DNA from: Promethearchaeota archaeon
GTDB lineage: Archaea > Asgardarchaeota > Lokiarchaeia > Sigyniarchaeales > Promethearchaeaceae
Length of the DNA stretch: 8,389 nucleotides
NCBI GenBank assembly: GCA_014729055.1
Contig: WJKO01000644.1
Coordinates: 1-8,389, forward strand
Direction of reading: 5' to 3'
Part shown: piece after piece, positions 7,768 through 8,389 of the stretch
Numbering within the stretch: position 1 is the first letter of the stretch
Layout of the letters: each line of letters begins with the position of its first letter
Made by a program: the position numbers and the translations under genes
The notes under the pieces: model-generated
Seen by the model: the letters and a program-made list of their open reading frames with translations, nothing else
Told to the model about the DNA's origin: nothing
The model's database searches: none

Positions 7768-7815
7768 AAAAAAGAGTATTTAAATCTTACGGCAAATGAA
7801 CCGATCGTTTCATTT
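7768..7815 (-). terminator. Near-perfect 22-bp inverted repeat followed by T6, end of the LRR gene
   Basis: Positions 7794-7815 (plus strand AAATGAACCGATCGTTTCAT plus TT) form an inverted repeat in which ten of eleven base pairs match. On the minus strand it is followed about 20 nt later by a run of six T (7773-7768). It coincides with the TGA at 7810-7812 that closes the out-of-frame continuation of the LRR gene. This suggests that the LRR transcription unit was built to end here rather than at 7908. Confidence 0.4.
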
Positions 7816-7944
7816 CTTCGATTCAAATTTGACTTCAAACATACCATTATCTTTTTGACTTACTTCATTTTCACATTTTAACATAAGAATATTCTCCTTT
7901 TCTTCTCTTAACACAACAATGTTAAGATATTCTTTATTGGATTT
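7810..7944 (-). pseudogene. Out-of-frame 3' continuation of the LRR gene
   Basis: In the frame shifted by one base, the minus strand reads SNKEYLNIVVLREEKENILM from about 7944, then continues through LKCENEVSQKDNGMFEVKFE to TGA at 7810-7812. Joining it after GNP of the last LRR gives GNP-NKEYLNIVV, a natural LRR exit and cap, and would yield a protein of about 185 residues. The stop falls inside an inverted repeat likely to mark the transcript end. An alternative is a separate 24-residue peptide from ATG at 7882-7884, which has AAGGAG 9 nt upstream. I consider the frameshift more likely because the coding character starts well before that ATG. Confidence 0.55.
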
Positions 7945-8372
7945 CCCGTTATACTTAGTTCTTTTAGATTTTTCAGATGTTTAATAACCGAAATTTCAGA
8001 AATCTCATTATAAGACAAGTTTAACCTCTCAATAGCAACAAGATTTTTAAGATTAGATATATCTTTCAATTGGTTATAATGTAAACTTAACTTTTCCAAT
8101 TTTTTTAGGGATAGGTCATTTGAGATTTTAGAAATTTTATTATCATTGAGTAACAATTCCTTTAGGTTAGGAAAATTAGGTAAATCTGTAAATTCTCTTA
8201 TATGATTACTTTGAAACCATAGAGATTCAAGATTATCTAATCTACATGAACAATCTAAAGAACTAAATTTGTTATTACATAGTTCTAAGAACTTTAGATT
8301 ATCTAATCCTTCCAAATTCTCAATTTTCTTAATCTCATTGGCTACAAGATTCAGAAATGATAGGTTTTTCAT
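7908..8372 (-). CDS. Leucine-rich repeat protein (SDS22-like LRRs), probably frameshifted near its 3' end
   Basis: The 154-residue open frame from ATG at 8370-8372 consists almost wholly of about seven LRRs of 21-23 residues following L-x-x-L-x-L-x-x-N-x-I-x-x-(I/L). Examples are LSFLNLVANEIKKIENLEGL near the start and LKELLLNDNKISKIS near the middle. LRRs form curved solenoids used for protein binding; the partner is unknown. No signal peptide is visible, so it is probably cytosolic. A good Shine-Dalgarno site (GAAGGTG) sits 8 nt before the ATG. However, the frame is also open upstream to the window edge (EGANN before the Met), which could be more LRR, so a longer 5' end is possible. The last repeat ends at GNPIKNILTLLC, without a C-terminal cap. 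The -1 frame from about 7944 continues sensibly to 7810, pointing to a one-base deletion or an assembly error. Confidence 0.82.
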   Translation of the reverse strand: MKNLSFLNLVANEIKKIENLEGLDNLKFLELCNNKFSSLDCSCRLDNLESLWFQSNHIREFTDLPNFPNLKELLLNDNKISKISNDLSLKKLEKLSLHYNQLKDISNLKNLVAIERLNLSYNEISEISVIKHLKNLKELSITGNPIKNILTLLC

Positions 8373-8380
8373 ATTATTCG

Positions 8381-8387
8381 CACCTTC
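8381..8387 (-). promoter_or_regulatory. Shine-Dalgarno site of the LRR gene
   Basis: The minus strand reads GAAGGTG, differing at one base from GGAGGTG, with 8 nt between it and the ATG at 8372. This supports that ATG as the start, although the frame stays open to the right edge. Confidence 0.55.
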
Positions 8388-8389
8388 AA

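Noticed and set aside
1..8389. tRNA, rRNA, insertion sequence, transposase or integrase signals
   Set aside because: I saw no tRNA-like T-loop/CCA pattern, no GC-rich RNA gene, no terminal repeats with target duplications, and no recombinase motifs.

Overview
The window is AT-rich (about one third GC by eye) and looks archaeal. The large surface protein combines a NosD-type beta-helix, many N-glycosylation sequons, Ig-like repeats and a single C-terminal membrane anchor. The other genes encode a leucine-rich repeat (LRR) protein, an alpha/alpha-toroid protein with a long coiled coil, and an FRG-domain protein. The start regions carry TATA-like boxes with short leaders. This mix best fits an Asgard archaeon of the Lokiarchaeia/Promethearchaeota type. 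That is an inference from protein style, not from a marker gene, and a Thermoplasmatota-like archaeon remains possible.

Layout. (1) Positions 1-2679, minus strand: one uninterrupted reading frame of at least 893 codons that runs off the left edge. Its N-terminal half carries prenyltransferase/squalene-oxidase-like toroid repeats, followed by a possible winged helix and more than 400 residues of coiled coil. (2) Positions 2680-2774: short spacer with oligo-T (minus strand) and a TATA-like element. (3) Positions 2775-6845, minus strand: a 1356-residue type I membrane protein with signal peptide, beta-helix, a WENG-type beta-domain, seven Ig/PKD-like repeats of about 93 residues, a second WENG-type domain, one membrane helix and a Lys/Glu-rich cytosolic tail. 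(4) Positions 6846-6978: divergent promoter region. (5) Positions 6979-7722, plus strand: an FRG-domain protein that seems to lack the usual C-terminal end of the family. (6) Positions 7723-7907: convergent intergenic stretch with inverted repeats. (7) Positions 7810-8372, minus strand: an LRR protein whose open frame stops at 7908, although another frame continues sensibly to 7810, suggesting a one-base frameshift.

No pathway links these genes with certainty. The surface protein and the toroid/coiled-coil protein are consecutive on one strand, and the FRG gene diverges from the surface gene. The window reads as an accessory region of surface and interaction proteins rather than a metabolic operon. 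The most notable items are the toroid-coiled-coil fusion, the bracketed repeat architecture of the surface protein, and the two apparently damaged 3' ends in the FRG and LRR genes.
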